A stretch of DNA of 64,000 bases from Novosphingobium sp. (GCA_024236215.1 JACKKX010000001.1:547501-611500), one strand, 5' to 3'; numbered from the stretch's first letter, positions 9,000-17,987 are shown. Notes: a model not told the origin generated them from the letters alone. Made by a program: numbers and translations.

Positions 9000-9500
9000 T
9001 CAGAACGGGATATCGTCGTCGAGATCGTCGGAAAAGTCGCGCCCGCCGCCCGCGCCCGAGGGGGCCTTGTTCCAGCCGCCGCCCTGGCCGTCATCGCCGC
9101 CGCCCGAACGCTGGCCGCCGCCATAGCCGCCGCCCGATCCGCCGCCCGGCGCCCCATCGAGCATGGTCAGCACCCCGCCCATGCCGCCAACCGAAACCTC
9201 GGTGGTGTAGCGATCGTTGCCCGACTGGTCCTGCCACTTGCGGGTGCGCAGCTGGCCTTCGATATAGACCTTGCTGCCCTTGCGCAGATAACGTTCGGCC
9301 ACACCCACCAGCCCGTCTGACTGGAGCACCACGCTGTGCCATTCGGTGCGCTCCTTGCGCTCGCCGGTCTGGCGGTCCTTCCAGCTTTCCGAGGTGGCGA
9401 TGCGCAGGTTGGCGATGCGCCCGCCGTTCTGGAACGACTTCACTTCCGGATCGGCCCCGAGGTTGCCGATCAGGATGACCTTGTTGACGCTGCCTGCCAT
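9000..9500 (-). CDS. ssb: Single-stranded DNA-binding protein
   Basis: Binds single-stranded DNA during replication, repair and recombination, and recruits partner proteins through its C-terminal tip. The OB fold occupies about residues 1-110 ([52 protein letters not shown]). A Gly-rich disordered linker follows and the protein ends in the conserved acidic tip DDDIPF. Its length of 166 residues is typical. It lies 18 bases downstream of feoB on the same strand and has a Shine-Dalgarno-like GAGAGGGA before the ATG, so it may have its own promoter as well as read-through from feoB. Confidence 0.97.
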   Translation of the reverse strand: MAGSVNKVILIGNLGADPEVKSFQNGGRIANLRIATSESWKDRQTGERKERTEWHSVVLQSDGLVGVAERYLRKGSKVYIEGQLRTRKWQDQSGNDRYTTEVSVGGMGGVLTMLDGAPGGGSGGGYGGGQRSGGGDDGQGGGWNKAPSGAGGGRDFSDDLDDDIPF

Positions 9501-9518
9501 TGAATTCCCTCTCGCGTG

Positions 9519-11360
9519 TTACAGACCCAGAGCGATCGCGCTCCAATAGGTGATTCCCGCGAAGATGTAGGCCAGCGCAAACAGGTAAAGCAACATGAAG
9601 GCGGGCCATTTCCACCCGTTCGTCTCGCGACGTGTCACGGCAATGGTGCTCATGCACTGCGGGGCGAAGACGAACCAGGCGAGGAAGGCCAGCGCGGTCG
9701 GCAGGCTCCAGTGCGCCTTGAGGCTTGCACCCAGCGCGCGGGCCTGGGCATCGTCGTCGTTGGCGGAGACCGCATAGCTGGTCGCCAGCGAGCTGACCGC
9801 CACTTCGCGCGCGGCCATCGCCGGGATCAGTGCCAGTGCGATATCGCGGTTGAACCCGATCGGCTTCACCACCACGGCGAGGCCGTTGGCGATCTTGCCG
9901 CCCAGCGATGCGTCGATCTGATCCTGCCCCTCGCCCGCGCGGGGGAAATTGAGCAGCAGCCACAGAACCACGCTGACCGTCAGGATGATCGTCCCCGCGC
10001 GGCGCACGAAAATCCAGGCGCGCTGGGCCAGGCCAAGCAGCAGATCGCCCGGGCGCGGCAACTGGTATTTGGGCAGCTCCATGATGAACCCGCTGGCCGA
10101 ACCCTTGGTGACCGAACGGCGCAGCGCCAGCGCGGCCAGCATCGCCCCGGCAATCCCCGCGACATAGAGCCCGAACAGCACCAGCCCGGGCAGATGCACC
10201 GCCCCCCACACCGCGCGATCGGGGATGAAGGCGGCAATGATCACCGCATAGACCGGCAGCCGCGCCGAACAGGTCATCAGCGGGGCGATCAGGATCGTGG
10301 TCAGCCGGTCGCGCGGGTCGGAGATCGAGCGCGTCGCCATGATCCCTGGGACGGCGCAAGCAAAGCTCGACAGTAGGGGGATGAAGCTGCGCCCTGAAAG
10401 CCCGACCCGCGCCATCAGCCGGTCCATCAGGAAGGCCGCGCGAGCCATATATCCCGAGGCTTCCATCGCCAGGATGAAGAAGAACAGGATCACGATCTGC
10501 GGCAGAAACACCAGCACCGCGCCAACCCCTGCGATGACCCCGTCGGTCAGCAGATCGCGTGCCAGCGAAGCGGGCAGTTCGATGCGCACCCAGGCGGAGA
10601 GCCAGTCAACCCCTGCCTGCAGCGCATCGGCGAACGGCGCGGCGCCGCTGAACACCGCCTGGAACACCACGAACAGCAGCGCGAACAGGATCAGCGGCCC
10701 CAGCCAGGGGTGCAGCAGCAGCCGGTCGAGCCGGGTATGGAGGCGGTGGCGGGTGCTTTCCGAAAGGATCGCTGCCTCGGCAATGGCGTGAGCGGTAACC
10801 CGCCGCTCGGTCAGCGTGGTGTGGGGACGGTGGTGCACCGGATCGCGCGCCTCGGCGGCGGCGATCGCGGCGGCAAGCTCACTCAGGCCCCGACGCCGCA
10901 CTGCCACGGTGGGTACTACAGGTACACCAAGCGCCTGCTCAAGCGCACCCGGATCGAGCACCAGCCCGTCACGCTCGGCCAGATCGACCATGTTGAGCGC
11001 CACCACGGCGGGAATGCCCAGCGCGATCACTTCCTGGGCGAAGACCAGATGCTGTTCGAGGTTCGAGGCATCGAGTACCACCACCAGCACTTGCGGCGCT
11101 GCCTCACCGGGAAACTCGCCGAGGATGACCTTGCGGGTCACCTCTTCGTCGGGGCTGGTGGCGCTGAGGCCGTACGAGCCGGGCAGATCGGTCAACTCGA
11201 TCGCTTCGCCACCGGGTAGTGCCATCCGCCCGGCCTTGCGCTCGACCGTGACCCCCGGATAGTTGGCGATCTTCTGGCGCGCACCGGTTAGCGCATTGAA
11301 CAGCGCGCTTTTCCCGGCATTGGGATTGCCGACCAATGCGGCGCGGCGCGGCGCGGTCAT
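9519..11360 (-). CDS. feoB: Ferrous iron transport protein B
   Basis: Inner-membrane Fe(II) transporter with an N-terminal G-protein domain. The G1 motif is GNPNAGKS (residues 12-19), G3 is DLPG, and G4 is NMVD. The membrane part carries two Gate regions: PLLSSFACAVPGIMATR and, later, SSLATSYAVSANDD with FVFAPQCMSTIAVTRRE. At 613 residues it is a compact FeoB; many are 700-800. It starts 1 base after the feoA stop, so the two are co-translated. No FeoC is seen. A Fur-type box upstream of feoA should make the pair iron-repressed. Confidence 0.96.
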   Translation of the reverse strand: MTAPRRAALVGNPNAGKSALFNALTGARQKIANYPGVTVERKAGRMALPGGEAIELTDLPGSYGLSATSPDEEVTRKVILGEFPGEAAPQVLVVVLDASNLEQHLVFAQEVIALGIPAVVALNMVDLAERDGLVLDPGALEQALGVPVVPTVAVRRRGLSELAAAIAAAEARDPVHHRPHTTLTERRVTAHAIAEAAILSESTRHRLHTRLDRLLLHPWLGPLILFALLFVVFQAVFSGAAPFADALQAGVDWLSAWVRIELPASLARDLLTDGVIAGVGAVLVFLPQIVILFFFILAMEASGYMARAAFLMDRLMARVGLSGRSFIPLLSSFACAVPGIMATRSISDPRDRLTTILIAPLMTCSARLPVYAVIIAAFIPDRAVWGAVHLPGLVLFGLYVAGIAGAMLAALALRRSVTKGSASGFIMELPKYQLPRPGDLLLGLAQRAWIFVRRAGTIILTVSVVLWLLLNFPRAGEGQDQIDASLGGKIANGLAVVVKPIGFNRDIALALIPAMAAREVAVSSLATSYAVSANDDDAQARALGASLKAHWSLPTALAFLAWFVFAPQCMSTIAVTRRETNGWKWPAFMLLYLFALAYIFAGITYWSAIALGL

Positions 11361-11361
11361 C

Positions 11362-11616
11362 TCAGGCCCCGGCCCTCGTCAGCGGTTCCACCGCCATGGC
11401 CTGAGCATGGGCCCGGCGCAGCGCCACGGTCATCCGCCCGATGCTGAGCGCGATCGGATCGCGCCCGCCCAGCACTCCGCGATGCGCCACCGTTACCCGC
11501 GCCCCGACATCGATCCCAAGCGCCTGCAAGCGCTGCGCCTCGTCCGCAGCGAGCATGGTCCAGTCAACCGCGATCAGGCGGGCCCGCTGGCCAATTGGAA
11601 GGGTATCAAGAGTCAT
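11362..11616 (-). CDS. feoA: Ferrous iron transport protein A
   Basis: An 84-residue SH3-like protein that works with FeoB in Fe(II) uptake. The pattern is LDTLPIGQRARLIAVD, EAQRLQALGIDVGARVTV, a GGRDPIALSIGRMTVALRR strand pair and an Ala-rich end. I chose the ATG at 11616 (MTLDTLPIGQ), which matches the usual FeoA start. A longer reading from 11640 adds eight residues with no counterpart in the family and runs toward the operator. It is separated from feoB by one base. The intergenic stretch upstream (11617-11689) holds a palindromic Fur-type box. Confidence 0.92.
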   Translation of the reverse strand: MTLDTLPIGQRARLIAVDWTMLAADEAQRLQALGIDVGARVTVAHRGVLGGRDPIALSIGRMTVALRRAHAQAMAVEPLTRAGA

Positions 11617-11644
11617 GGTTCGGCGCTGCCAGAACCGCATGCTA

Positions 11645-11663
11645 ATTGCAAGTCATTCGCAAT
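11645..11663 (-). promoter_or_regulatory. Fur-type operator upstream of feoAB
   Basis: A 19-base near-palindrome reading ATTGCGAATGACTTGCAAT on the minus strand, with seven of nine base pairs symmetric around a central G. It fits the spacing and A/T-GC pattern of proteobacterial Fur boxes. It lies 28-47 bases upstream of the feoA ATG. A TTGACC at 11679-11674 could be the -35 element, with the -10 inside the box, so a bound repressor would block RNA polymerase. Iron control of feo genes by Fur is well established; this site is identified by eye. Confidence 0.68.
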
Positions 11664-11689
11664 AATTGATGCAGGTCAAAACAGCCGGT

Positions 11690-12346
11690 TCAGCGGGCGG
11701 GATAGCGCAGCCGACCGAGAAAGCGCGCCGGGCTGAAGTGCTCATCGGCCGGGCGCAGCAGCCGCGCCTTCGCCTTCTCGAATTTCATGATCCCTTCGAT
11801 CCGGCGGTCAAGGAAGGCGAGCGTTTCGCCGTGTCCCTCGCTGGTATCGTCGACAAACACCGCCAGGGTCGCGGCATAGATCGAGCCCAGGATCGCGCGC
11901 TTGGTATAGTGGTTGTAGTCGCTCGCCGTATCGCCCGCGAGCCGCCACATCACATCGGCGCTGTGCCAGCCGAGCCTGAGCGCCCTCGGCGCATTCCCGG
12001 GCATGGCCATGATCGCCAGGGCCCGGCGCAGCGCTTCCTTGTTTGGCGCCGCTGCATCAAGCCGGAAGCGGACCAGCGCGGAAATCCGCTCGCGCACTTT
12101 CATCGCGGCGAGCTTTTCAGCAGGTAGCTCGCGGGCCATCGCGGCATCGATCGAATGGATCCAGGCCTCAATCATCGCCATCGCCCCGCCGGAAAAAGCA
12201 TAGGCGGCGAAATCGGGGTCCATTCCGCGATCGATTGCGGCGGCGCGCACTGCGGCTTCGCTCCATCCGTCGAAGGCAGCGGCATCGGCAATCGCCCCGG
12301 CCAGAGCGAGCCGCGCTTCGTCCAGACTGGCCGGTTCGGAACCCAT
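11690..12346 (-). CDS. COQ9 family protein
   Basis: A 218-residue relative of mitochondrial COQ9, a lipid-binding protein with a TetR-like fold that presents ubiquinone intermediates to hydroxylases. Family marks are AFDGWSEAAVRAAAIDRGMD at the N-terminus, the tryptophan region ALRLGWHSADVMWRLAGDTASDYNHY (residues about 125-150), and TKRAILGSIYAATLAVFVDD. There is no signal peptide. It overlaps the upstream ankyrin gene by one base (TGATG), so the two are probably co-translated. ubiG is about 33 kb away, so quinone genes are scattered here. Confidence 0.9.
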   Translation of the reverse strand: MGSEPASLDEARLALAGAIADAAAFDGWSEAAVRAAAIDRGMDPDFAAYAFSGGAMAMIEAWIHSIDAAMARELPAEKLAAMKVRERISALVRFRLDAAAPNKEALRRALAIMAMPGNAPRALRLGWHSADVMWRLAGDTASDYNHYTKRAILGSIYAATLAVFVDDTSEGHGETLAFLDRRIEGIMKFEKAKARLLRPADEHFSPARFLGRLRYPAR

Positions 12347-12969
12347 CAGAGCGAGGGCCCGAACACCTTGGGGCCTTCGCCGTCCTTTTTCTTGGGCTTG
12401 GCGTATTTCTCGATGGTGCTGACGAGCGTGCCTTCCTTGCCATCGAACAGGGCATAGTCGCGCGCGCTGCGGCCCGAATTGTCAGCCCGGTCGGGATCGG
12501 CCCCGGCCTGGAGCAACGCCCGTATCATCTCGACGTTGTGGTTGTGAACCGCAGTGATCAGCGGCGTCTCACCGGCATCGTTGCTTTCATCGACCTTGGC
12601 GTGCTGTTCGATCAGGAACTCCACACCTTCAACGAAATTATGGTTCGCCGCCACGACCAGCGCGGTCGCACCCTTGGCATCGCGCAGATTCACATTGGCG
12701 CCCTTGGCGACAAGAAAGCGCATCCAGGTAAGATCGCGCCGCGCGGTGACGATGTGCAGCGCGGTTTCTCCGCTGGTATAGTCGCGGGTGTTGATCAGGT
12801 TCGGTCCGCCCTTTTCGAGCATCTGGGTAACGTCGTTGCCCTCTTTCTTGCGCACCGCTTCAAGGAACTTGTAGCTCTCGGAAAACTGGGCGACCGCGGG
12901 CGCGGGCAGGATCAGGGCAGCGGCAGGCGCGGCGGCGAGGGCCAGCAGCAGCGCACGAAACTTGGTCAC
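12346..12969 (-). CDS. Exported ankyrin-repeat protein
   Basis: A 207-residue protein with a signal peptide (hydrophobic stretch LLLALAAAPAAALILP, probable cleavage near AVA-Q) followed by about four ankyrin repeats. Repeat cores are SGETALHIVTARRD, KGATALVVAANHNF, AGETPLITAVHNHN and SGRSARDYALFDG. The repeats would form a protein-binding scaffold in the periplasm. A Lys-rich tail (KPKKKDGEGPK) ends the protein. The GTG start is preceded by a strong AGGAGG. It is joined to the COQ9 gene by a one-base overlap; what links them is unknown. Confidence 0.82.
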   Translation of the reverse strand: MTKFRALLLALAAAPAAALILPAPAVAQFSESYKFLEAVRKKEGNDVTQMLEKGGPNLINTRDYTSGETALHIVTARRDLTWMRFLVAKGANVNLRDAKGATALVVAANHNFVEGVEFLIEQHAKVDESNDAGETPLITAVHNHNVEMIRALLQAGADPDRADNSGRSARDYALFDGKEGTLVSTIEKYAKPKKKDGEGPKVFGPSL

Positions 12970-13051
12970 GGGGCAAACCTCCTGTTGGGGCCGGGGGCGA
13001 GAATCGCGGCTACGGCCAAACCCTCCCTTGCGCGGCGCGGTTTAGCAGAGC

Positions 13052-13660
13052 ATGAACCTCCGCGCCATGACCAAGCCCAGACTTCTTGCCGCGATCCTGC
13101 TCGTCCTTGCCTCCTGCTCGCCGCAAGGCGACCCGGAACCGCAGATCCAGGGGGTCGATCTGGCGGGCGCGCAGATCGGCGGCGAATTCACCCTGACCGG
13201 CAAGGACGGCAACAGAGTGCGCTGGTCTGACTTTGCCGGGAAATACCGGATCATCTATTTCGGCTACACCTTCTGCCCCGATGCCTGCCCGCTCGATGTC
13301 GGCGTACTGATGCGCGGGTTCGCCAAGTTCGAGGCCGAACATCCCGCCGCCGCGGCAAAGGTCCAGCCGCTGTTCGTCTCGATCGATCCGGCGCGCGATA
13401 CCCCGCCCCGGGTGGGCGAATTCGCCGCCGCCTTCTCACCCCGGCTGATCGGGCTGACTGGCAGCCAGGCGGAAATCGACGCGGCGGTCAAGGCGTTCAA
13501 GGCCGTGGCGGCGCGCGGCGCGGACGTGCCCGGCGGCTACCTGATGGACCACAGCCGTCTTGCCTATCTGTTCGGCCCCGACGGTCAGCCGATCGAGGCG
13601 CTGCCGGTCGACAAGAACCCCGAGGCGGTCGCCGCCGACCTCGCGCTGATGGTCAGGTGA
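13052..13660 (+). CDS. SCO family copper chaperone
   Basis: A thioredoxin-fold, membrane-anchored protein of the SCO1/SenC family, which delivers copper to the CuA site of cytochrome oxidase or acts as a thiol reductase. The N-terminus has a lipoprotein-like signal ([11 protein letters not shown]). The metal ligands are present: C75 and C79 in [10 protein letters not shown], and the distal His near residue 167 in [19 protein letters not shown] is another signature. An ATG five codons downstream (13067) is an alternative start. It overlaps the next gene by 4 bases. No oxidase subunit gene lies in the window. Confidence 0.92.
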   Translation: MNLRAMTKPRLLAAILLVLASCSPQGDPEPQIQGVDLAGAQIGGEFTLTGKDGNRVRWSDFAGKYRIIYFGYTFCPDACPLDVGVLMRGFAKFEAEHPAAAAKVQPLFVSIDPARDTPPRVGEFAAAFSPRLIGLTGSQAEIDAAVKAFKAVAARGADVPGGYLMDHSRLAYLFGPDGQPIEALPVDKNPEAVAADLALMVR

Positions 13661-14115
13661 GCGGCCTGCGTCCCCGCTTCTGGGAATTGCCGGTCGAGAC
13701 GCTGAGCCGAACCGAGTGGGAGGCGCTGTGCGACGGGTGCGGCCAGTGCTGCCTGCACAAGGCCGAGGACGAAGATACCGGCGCGATCTATCCCACCAAC
13801 GTTGCCTGCCGTCTGCTCGATCTTGAGACCGCGCGGTGCTGCGATTATGCCAATCGCAAGACGCTGGTGCCCGATTGCCTGCGACTGACACCGGTGCTCG
13901 CCGCCAGCCTTGAATGGCTGCCCGAAACCTGCGCCTACCGACTGCGCGCCGAGGGCGAAGCCCTGCCCGGCTGGCACTATCTGCTCTCGGGAGACCGCGA
14001 GGCGGTTCACGCCGCGGGGCATTCGGTGCGCGGCAAGGCGATCAGCGAGGATGTGGCCGGACCGCTCGAGCAGCACATCATCCTGCCGCCCGGCGTCGAG
14101 CTGGCCGATGATTGA
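13657..14115 (+). CDS. YcgN family cysteine-cluster protein (UPF0260)
   Basis: A 152-residue protein of the YcgN/UPF0260 family, likely related to zinc/iron-chelating CxxCxxCC proteins. The signature C-D-G-C-G-Q-C-C is near residues 25-32, followed by further cysteines ([27 protein letters not shown]). The remainder matches the family: [27 protein letters not shown] and a C-terminal V-rich tail. Its function is not established. The GTG start overlaps the SCO stop (GTGA), and its own end overlaps the next gene by 8 bases, so the three genes form a tight translational chain. Confidence 0.9.
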   Translation: MSGLRPRFWELPVETLSRTEWEALCDGCGQCCLHKAEDEDTGAIYPTNVACRLLDLETARCCDYANRKTLVPDCLRLTPVLAASLEWLPETCAYRLRAEGEALPGWHYLLSGDREAVHAAGHSVRGKAISEDVAGPLEQHIILPPGVELADD

Positions 14116-14833
14116 CTGGCTGCGCCGTGCCCCGCGCGAGGCCCCCACACTCGAGGTCGCGGGGCAGACCCTGCCGCTGGTGCTGCGCCGCACCACCTCC
14201 GCCAGACGGATGACGCTGCGCCTGGCCCCTGATGGCAGCGAAGTGCGGCTGACCATGCCGCGCTGGGGGCACAGTGCGGACGGGCTTGAATTCGCCCGCA
14301 GCAAGGCCGACTGGCTGGCCGCGCAGCTTACCAGACTGCCCCGGCCGGTGGAGCTGCGCGATGGCGCGGCGCTGCGCTTTCTGGGCGAAGAAACGATCCT
14401 GTGCCACGATCCCGCCCGGCCCCGCCGGGTTCGCTTCGCCGACGGGCAACTACACGTCGGCGGCCCCGCCGAAGCGCTCGAGCGGCGGCTTGTCCGCTGG
14501 TTCGAGGGAGAGGCGCGGCGGCTGTTCGCGGCCGACCTGGCGCACTACTGCGCCCGCGCCGAAAGGCCCGTCCCGCGCCTGATGCTCAGCCGCGCCCAGC
14601 GCCGCTGGGGTTCGTGCGCGCGCGACGGGACGGTGCGGATCAACTGGCGGCTGGTGATGGCGCCGGAAGAAGTGCGTCGCTCAGTCGTGGCGCACGAGGT
14701 GGCGCATCTGGTCCACTTCGATCATTCGCCGGGCTTCCACGCCATGCTGGCGCAGCTTTTCGAAGGCGATATCCGCGCCGCCAATCGCTGGCTCAAGACC
14801 GAGGGCCGCAGCCTCTACCATCCCTTCGGATAG
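14108..14833 (+). CDS. YgjP-like zinc metallopeptidase (WLM/M48-type domain)
   Basis: A 241-residue protein of the YgjP/DUF45 family with the zinc motif HEVAH near residue 198 and a downstream H (FHAML) as the probable third ligand. [19 protein letters not shown] is the conserved family block before the active site. No signal peptide is visible, so it should be cytoplasmic. I chose the ATG at 14108 because it begins a conserved reading and gives an 8-base overlap with the YcgN gene; an in-frame extension to 13910 would lie wholly inside that gene. The substrate is unknown. Confidence 0.87.
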   Translation: MIDWLRRAPREAPTLEVAGQTLPLVLRRTTSARRMTLRLAPDGSEVRLTMPRWGHSADGLEFARSKADWLAAQLTRLPRPVELRDGAALRFLGEETILCHDPARPRRVRFADGQLHVGGPAEALERRLVRWFEGEARRLFAADLAHYCARAERPVPRLMLSRAQRRWGSCARDGTVRINWRLVMAPEEVRRSVVAHEVAHLVHFDHSPGFHAMLAQLFEGDIRAANRWLKTEGRSLYHPFG

Positions 14834-14875
14834 GGCCGTAACCCGGTGTTAACCATGCCGCGCGATGATCGCGCC

Positions 14876-15385
14876 ATGGCGCGTCCAACAGCCCTTGTCG
14901 CGGCAGCCCTGCTGCTGCTTGCCGGACCGGTTTCCGGACAGGATTCGTGCCGCCTGTGCTATGGCGATCCGGGTGCTGCCGAAGGCGAGCGTCCGCTGAC
15001 CATCGAGATCTGGGCCGACCTCAATTTCAGCCGCCTGGCGATGACCGGGCGCCACGGCGGCGGGGTCATGCTCGACCCGGCGACCGGCACCAAAAGCACT
15101 TTCGGCGAAATGTCCGATCTGGGCGGCATGGCGGTGACCGGGCATGGCCGGATCACCGGCGCGCCGCTGCGCGAAGTGCGTATCGAGCTTCCCGAGCAGG
15201 TGGCCATGACCACCGCCGATGGCGGACGCGGCGAAATGGTGCAGTTCACCACCGACCTGCCGCAGCACCCGGTGCTCGATGCCCAGGGGCGGCTGGAATT
15301 CCGCTTCGGGGCCAAGCTGATCGTGCGCGGCGGACGGGCCGGGAATTTTCGCGGACGCATCCCGATTTCGGTCGATTACAACTGA
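14876..15385 (+). CDS. DUF4402-type secreted protein
   Basis: An exported all-beta protein of about 169 residues with a clear signal peptide (ARPTALVAAALLLLAGPVSGQ) and a mature N-terminus starting near QDSCRLCYG. The body has DUF4402-like strands: IEIWADLNFSRLAMTG, GGMAVTGHGRITGAPLR, and an ending VRGGRAGNFRGRIPISVDYN that resembles an immunoglobulin-like or pilus-subunit strand. Two cysteines near the mature start could pair. Starts at 14846 (GTG) and 14855 are possible but add a poorly conserved charged leader. Family members are often annotated as surface or adhesion-related proteins without proof. Confidence 0.65.
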   Translation: MARPTALVAAALLLLAGPVSGQDSCRLCYGDPGAAEGERPLTIEIWADLNFSRLAMTGRHGGGVMLDPATGTKSTFGEMSDLGGMAVTGHGRITGAPLREVRIELPEQVAMTTADGGRGEMVQFTTDLPQHPVLDAQGRLEFRFGAKLIVRGGRAGNFRGRIPISVDYN

Positions 15386-15424
15386 CCGCTGGCGCTTCAC
15401 GCACGGCGGGCCTATCTTGCGGCC

Positions 15425-15892
15425 ATGGCGATCCGTCCCTTTGCCTTTGTCCGCCACGTCGATCCCGGCAGTGCGATCTCGGATTTTCGCGAGGTGTTCC
15501 GCGATGCCGGCCCCAACCGCTGGCGCTTTGCCCTTGCCGCAGCGGTTGCGACCGCGGCGATCCTTGCTCTGATCCCGACCAAGACCTGGAAGAAAGAGCG
15601 CGCACTGCCGACCATTACCTACATCACCTCTTGGCCCGCAGACCGCACCGAGGCGGAAACCAGGGCCTTCATCGCCGAAAACCAGAAGCGCAAGGAACAG
15701 GACGCCCGCCTTGCCGAAGAACGGGCCGCGCTCGAGCAGCAGCTGTGGATGGCGGTGGGACGGGCTTCGGGGGTCGATGTCGACCGGATGAAGCGCCAGG
15801 CCGATGCCGACAAGGCCGCCGAGGCTGCGGCGCGCAAGGCCAAGTCCGAAGAAATCCTCAAGCGATCCGAACAGGCCAAGGTTGCCAACTGA
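15425..15892 (+). CDS. Hypothetical single-pass membrane protein
   Basis: A 155-residue protein with an N-terminal cytoplasmic part (about residues 1-33), one membrane segment (FALAAAVATAAILALIP, about 36-52) and a charged C-terminal region. The tail is rich in Ala, Lys and Glu (KRKEQDARLAEERAALEQQL and later AEAAARKAKSEEIL), which predicts a coiled coil. I do not recognise a family with certainty. It precedes ribD and overlaps its proposed start by 11 bases, so it may be co-transcribed with the riboflavin genes, though nothing in it suggests a riboflavin role. Confidence 0.72.
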   Translation: MAIRPFAFVRHVDPGSAISDFREVFRDAGPNRWRFALAAAVATAAILALIPTKTWKKERALPTITYITSWPADRTEAETRAFIAENQKRKEQDARLAEERAALEQQLWMAVGRASGVDVDRMKRQADADKAAEAAARKAKSEEILKRSEQAKVAN

Positions 15893-16841
15893 CGCGGACC
15901 GGCGCTGGCTGGCAGCGGCAGCGCGGCTGGCCGCGCGCGGTGTGCCGCTCGCTCGCCCCAACCCGGCGGTGGGGGCGATTGTTGTGCGCGATGATATCGT
16001 GATCGCCCGGGGCTGGACCCAGCCGGGCGGGCGCCCCCATGCCGAAGCCGTGGCGCTGGCGGCAGCGGGTGATGCAGCCAGGGGCGCAGCGCTCTACGTC
16101 TCGCTTGAGCCCTGCGCCCACCAGTCCGAACGCGGCCCATCCTGCGCCGATCTGATCGCCGCCAGCGGCCTCGCCCGGGTGGTCATCGGCTGCCACGATC
16201 CCGATCCGCGCACCGCCGGACAGGGCGTGTCCCGGATCCGCGCCGCCGGAATCGCGGTGAGCGAGGTCGATTGCGCCGAATGCGCCGCCAGCCTGGCAGG
16301 ATACCTGATGCTGCGGCGCCAGGGCCGCCCGCATGTCACACTCAAGCTTGCGCTTTCGGCCGATGGGCGGCTGGCCCCGCCGCAGGGGCAATGGCTGACC
16401 GGAGAGATCGCCCGCGCGCATGTCCACGCCTGGCGGGCACGGATGGACGCGATCCTGGTCGGCAGCGGGACCTTAAGCACCGACAGTCCCCGGCTTGACG
16501 TGCGCTTGCCGGGGATCGCGGATCGCAGCCCGCAGCGCTGGCTGCTGACGCGCGGGGATGCACCGCCGGGCTGGCAGGCATTGCCCTCGCCCGAGGCGAT
16601 CTTCGACATGGGAGGCGTACAGACCCTGATGGTCGAGGGCGGCGCCGAAACCGCCCGTGCCCTTCTCGATGCCGGGCTGGTCGACCGGATGATGCTCTAC
16701 CGCGCGCCGCTCACGGTTGGCGGTCAGGGTCCTGCTCTGCCTGAACTGACTGCCGATGCTCTGGCTGGTTCCCCGCACTGGCGTCTTGCCGACCGGCGCG
16801 CGCTTGGCAACGACAGGCTGGACGTCTACGAGCAGGGCTAA
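15882..16841 (+). CDS. ribD: Bifunctional deaminase/reductase RibD
   Basis: Carries out the second and third steps of riboflavin synthesis: deamination of the pyrimidine intermediate, then reduction of its ribosyl side chain. The deaminase zinc site is H53-A-E, with C78 in LEPC and C88 in SERGPSC. The NADPH-dependent reductase follows (LKLALSADGRLAPPQGQW, VGSGTLSTDSPRLDVR, and a late VEGGAETARALLDAGLVD). I infer a TTG start at 15882, giving 319 residues; an in-frame ATG at 15804 would add 26 residues inside the upstream gene. The stop TAA overlaps the ribE ATG by one base. Confidence 0.9.
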   Translation: MPTDADRRWLAAAARLAARGVPLARPNPAVGAIVVRDDIVIARGWTQPGGRPHAEAVALAAAGDAARGAALYVSLEPCAHQSERGPSCADLIAASGLARVVIGCHDPDPRTAGQGVSRIRAAGIAVSEVDCAECAASLAGYLMLRRQGRPHVTLKLALSADGRLAPPQGQWLTGEIARAHVHAWRARMDAILVGSGTLSTDSPRLDVRLPGIADRSPQRWLLTRGDAPPGWQALPSPEAIFDMGGVQTLMVEGGAETARALLDAGLVDRMMLYRAPLTVGGQGPALPELTADALAGSPHWRLADRRALGNDRLDVYEQG

Positions 16842-17458
16842 TGTTTACCGGAATCATCACCGCCATAGGCACGATCCGCGAAGCCCGCCGCGCGGGCGAT
16901 CTGCACGCCGTCATCACCTGCCCCTACGATCCCGCGCAGATCGCGATCGGTGCCTCGATCGCCTGTTCCGGGGTATGCCTGACCGTGGTGGCACGCGGCG
17001 GCGAGCCGGGCAATTGCTGGTTTGAGGTCGATATCTCGGACGAAACCATTTCGCGCACCGCCCAGGGGATGTGGCGCGAGGGCCAGCGGCTCAACCTCGA
17101 ACAGGCGCTCAGGCTGGGCGATGAGCTGGGCGGGCATATCGTCACCGGTCATGTCGATGCCGTGGGCCGCATTGCCGCGCGCGAGGAGGCGGGCGGATCG
17201 ATCCGCCTGACCGTGGCCACCCCGGCAGCGCTCAGCCCCTACATCGCGCCCAAGGGCTCGATCACGCTCGAGGGGGTTTCGCTCACCGTCAACGCGGTTT
17301 CGGACCATGCAGACGGAACCTGCGATTTCGAGCTCAACATCATCCCCCACACCGCCGAAGTGACCACCCTGGGCGATTTGCAGGCGGGCGATGCCGTCAA
17401 CCTCGAGACCGACGTGCTCGCGCGTTACTTGCAGCGAATGCAGAGCCTCAAGGGCTGA
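16841..17458 (+). CDS. ribE: Riboflavin synthase alpha subunit
   Basis: Catalyses dismutation of two lumazine molecules to riboflavin and a pyrimidine. It has two tandem lumazine-binding domains. The first starts MFTGIITAIGTI and contains ACSGVCLTVV; the second starts near residue 98 with LGGHIVTGHVDAVG and contains ITLEGVSLTVNAV. Its length of 205 residues is standard. It shares one base with the ribD stop. ribA, ribB and ribH are not in the window, so the full pathway is split or continues elsewhere. Confidence 0.95.
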   Translation: MFTGIITAIGTIREARRAGDLHAVITCPYDPAQIAIGASIACSGVCLTVVARGGEPGNCWFEVDISDETISRTAQGMWREGQRLNLEQALRLGDELGGHIVTGHVDAVGRIAAREEAGGSIRLTVATPAALSPYIAPKGSITLEGVSLTVNAVSDHADGTCDFELNIIPHTAEVTTLGDLQAGDAVNLETDVLARYLQRMQSLKG

Positions 17459-17987
17459 GCGGCCCGTTCGCGAAGCTTTCGCGGGTGATTTCGTAGACCA
17501 CGTGGACGATCGGGCCGTTGGGACCATCCACCCGCTCGGTCCGGTCCGTGAGCCTGCCGCCGATCTTTTCCATTGCCCGGCGCGAGCGCAGGTTGGTTTC
17601 GCCGACGCGGAACATTACGCGCTCCACGCTTTTCAGCGCATGGCTCAGCATCAGGCGCTTCATTTCGCGGTTGGTATCGCCGCCCCAATGATTGCGGCCA
17701 AGGAAGGTCCAGCCGATCTCGACCTGCGATGCCTCCGGGTCGAAACCGCGATACTGTGACGATCCAGCCAGCGCGCCGCTGGTCTTGTCGACCGCGACCA
17801 GCGCTCCGCCATCGGACAGGGCTTCATCGAAAAAGGCACGGAAAACCGGCTCTTGCCAGCGGTTGCTGACCGGATGCAGCTCCCACAGCTTGGGATCGCT
17901 GGCGAGGGCATAGAGCTCCTCCCAGTCATCCGCCACCAGCGGCCTGAGCACCAGCCGCTCCCCTTCGAGGACCGGCTGGCGGTCCAT
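17448..17987 (-). CDS. GNAT family N-acetyltransferase
   Basis: A 179-residue acetyltransferase of the RimJ/RimL-like branch. The N-terminus LEGERLVLRPLVADDWEELYALA is the usual first strand and helix. The acetyl-CoA region is represented by EIGWTFLGRNHWGGDTNREM, and TNLRSRRAMEKIGGRL is the conserved C-terminal block. Members acetylate amino groups of proteins, antibiotics or small molecules; the target here cannot be inferred. It starts at the stop of the aminotransferase gene (TGATG) and is convergent with ribE, which it overlaps by 11 bases. Confidence 0.85.
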   Translation of the reverse strand: MDRQPVLEGERLVLRPLVADDWEELYALASDPKLWELHPVSNRWQEPVFRAFFDEALSDGGALVAVDKTSGALAGSSQYRGFDPEASQVEIGWTFLGRNHWGGDTNREMKRLMLSHALKSVERVMFRVGETNLRSRRAMEKIGGRLTDRTERVDGPNGPIVHVVYEITRESFANGPLSP

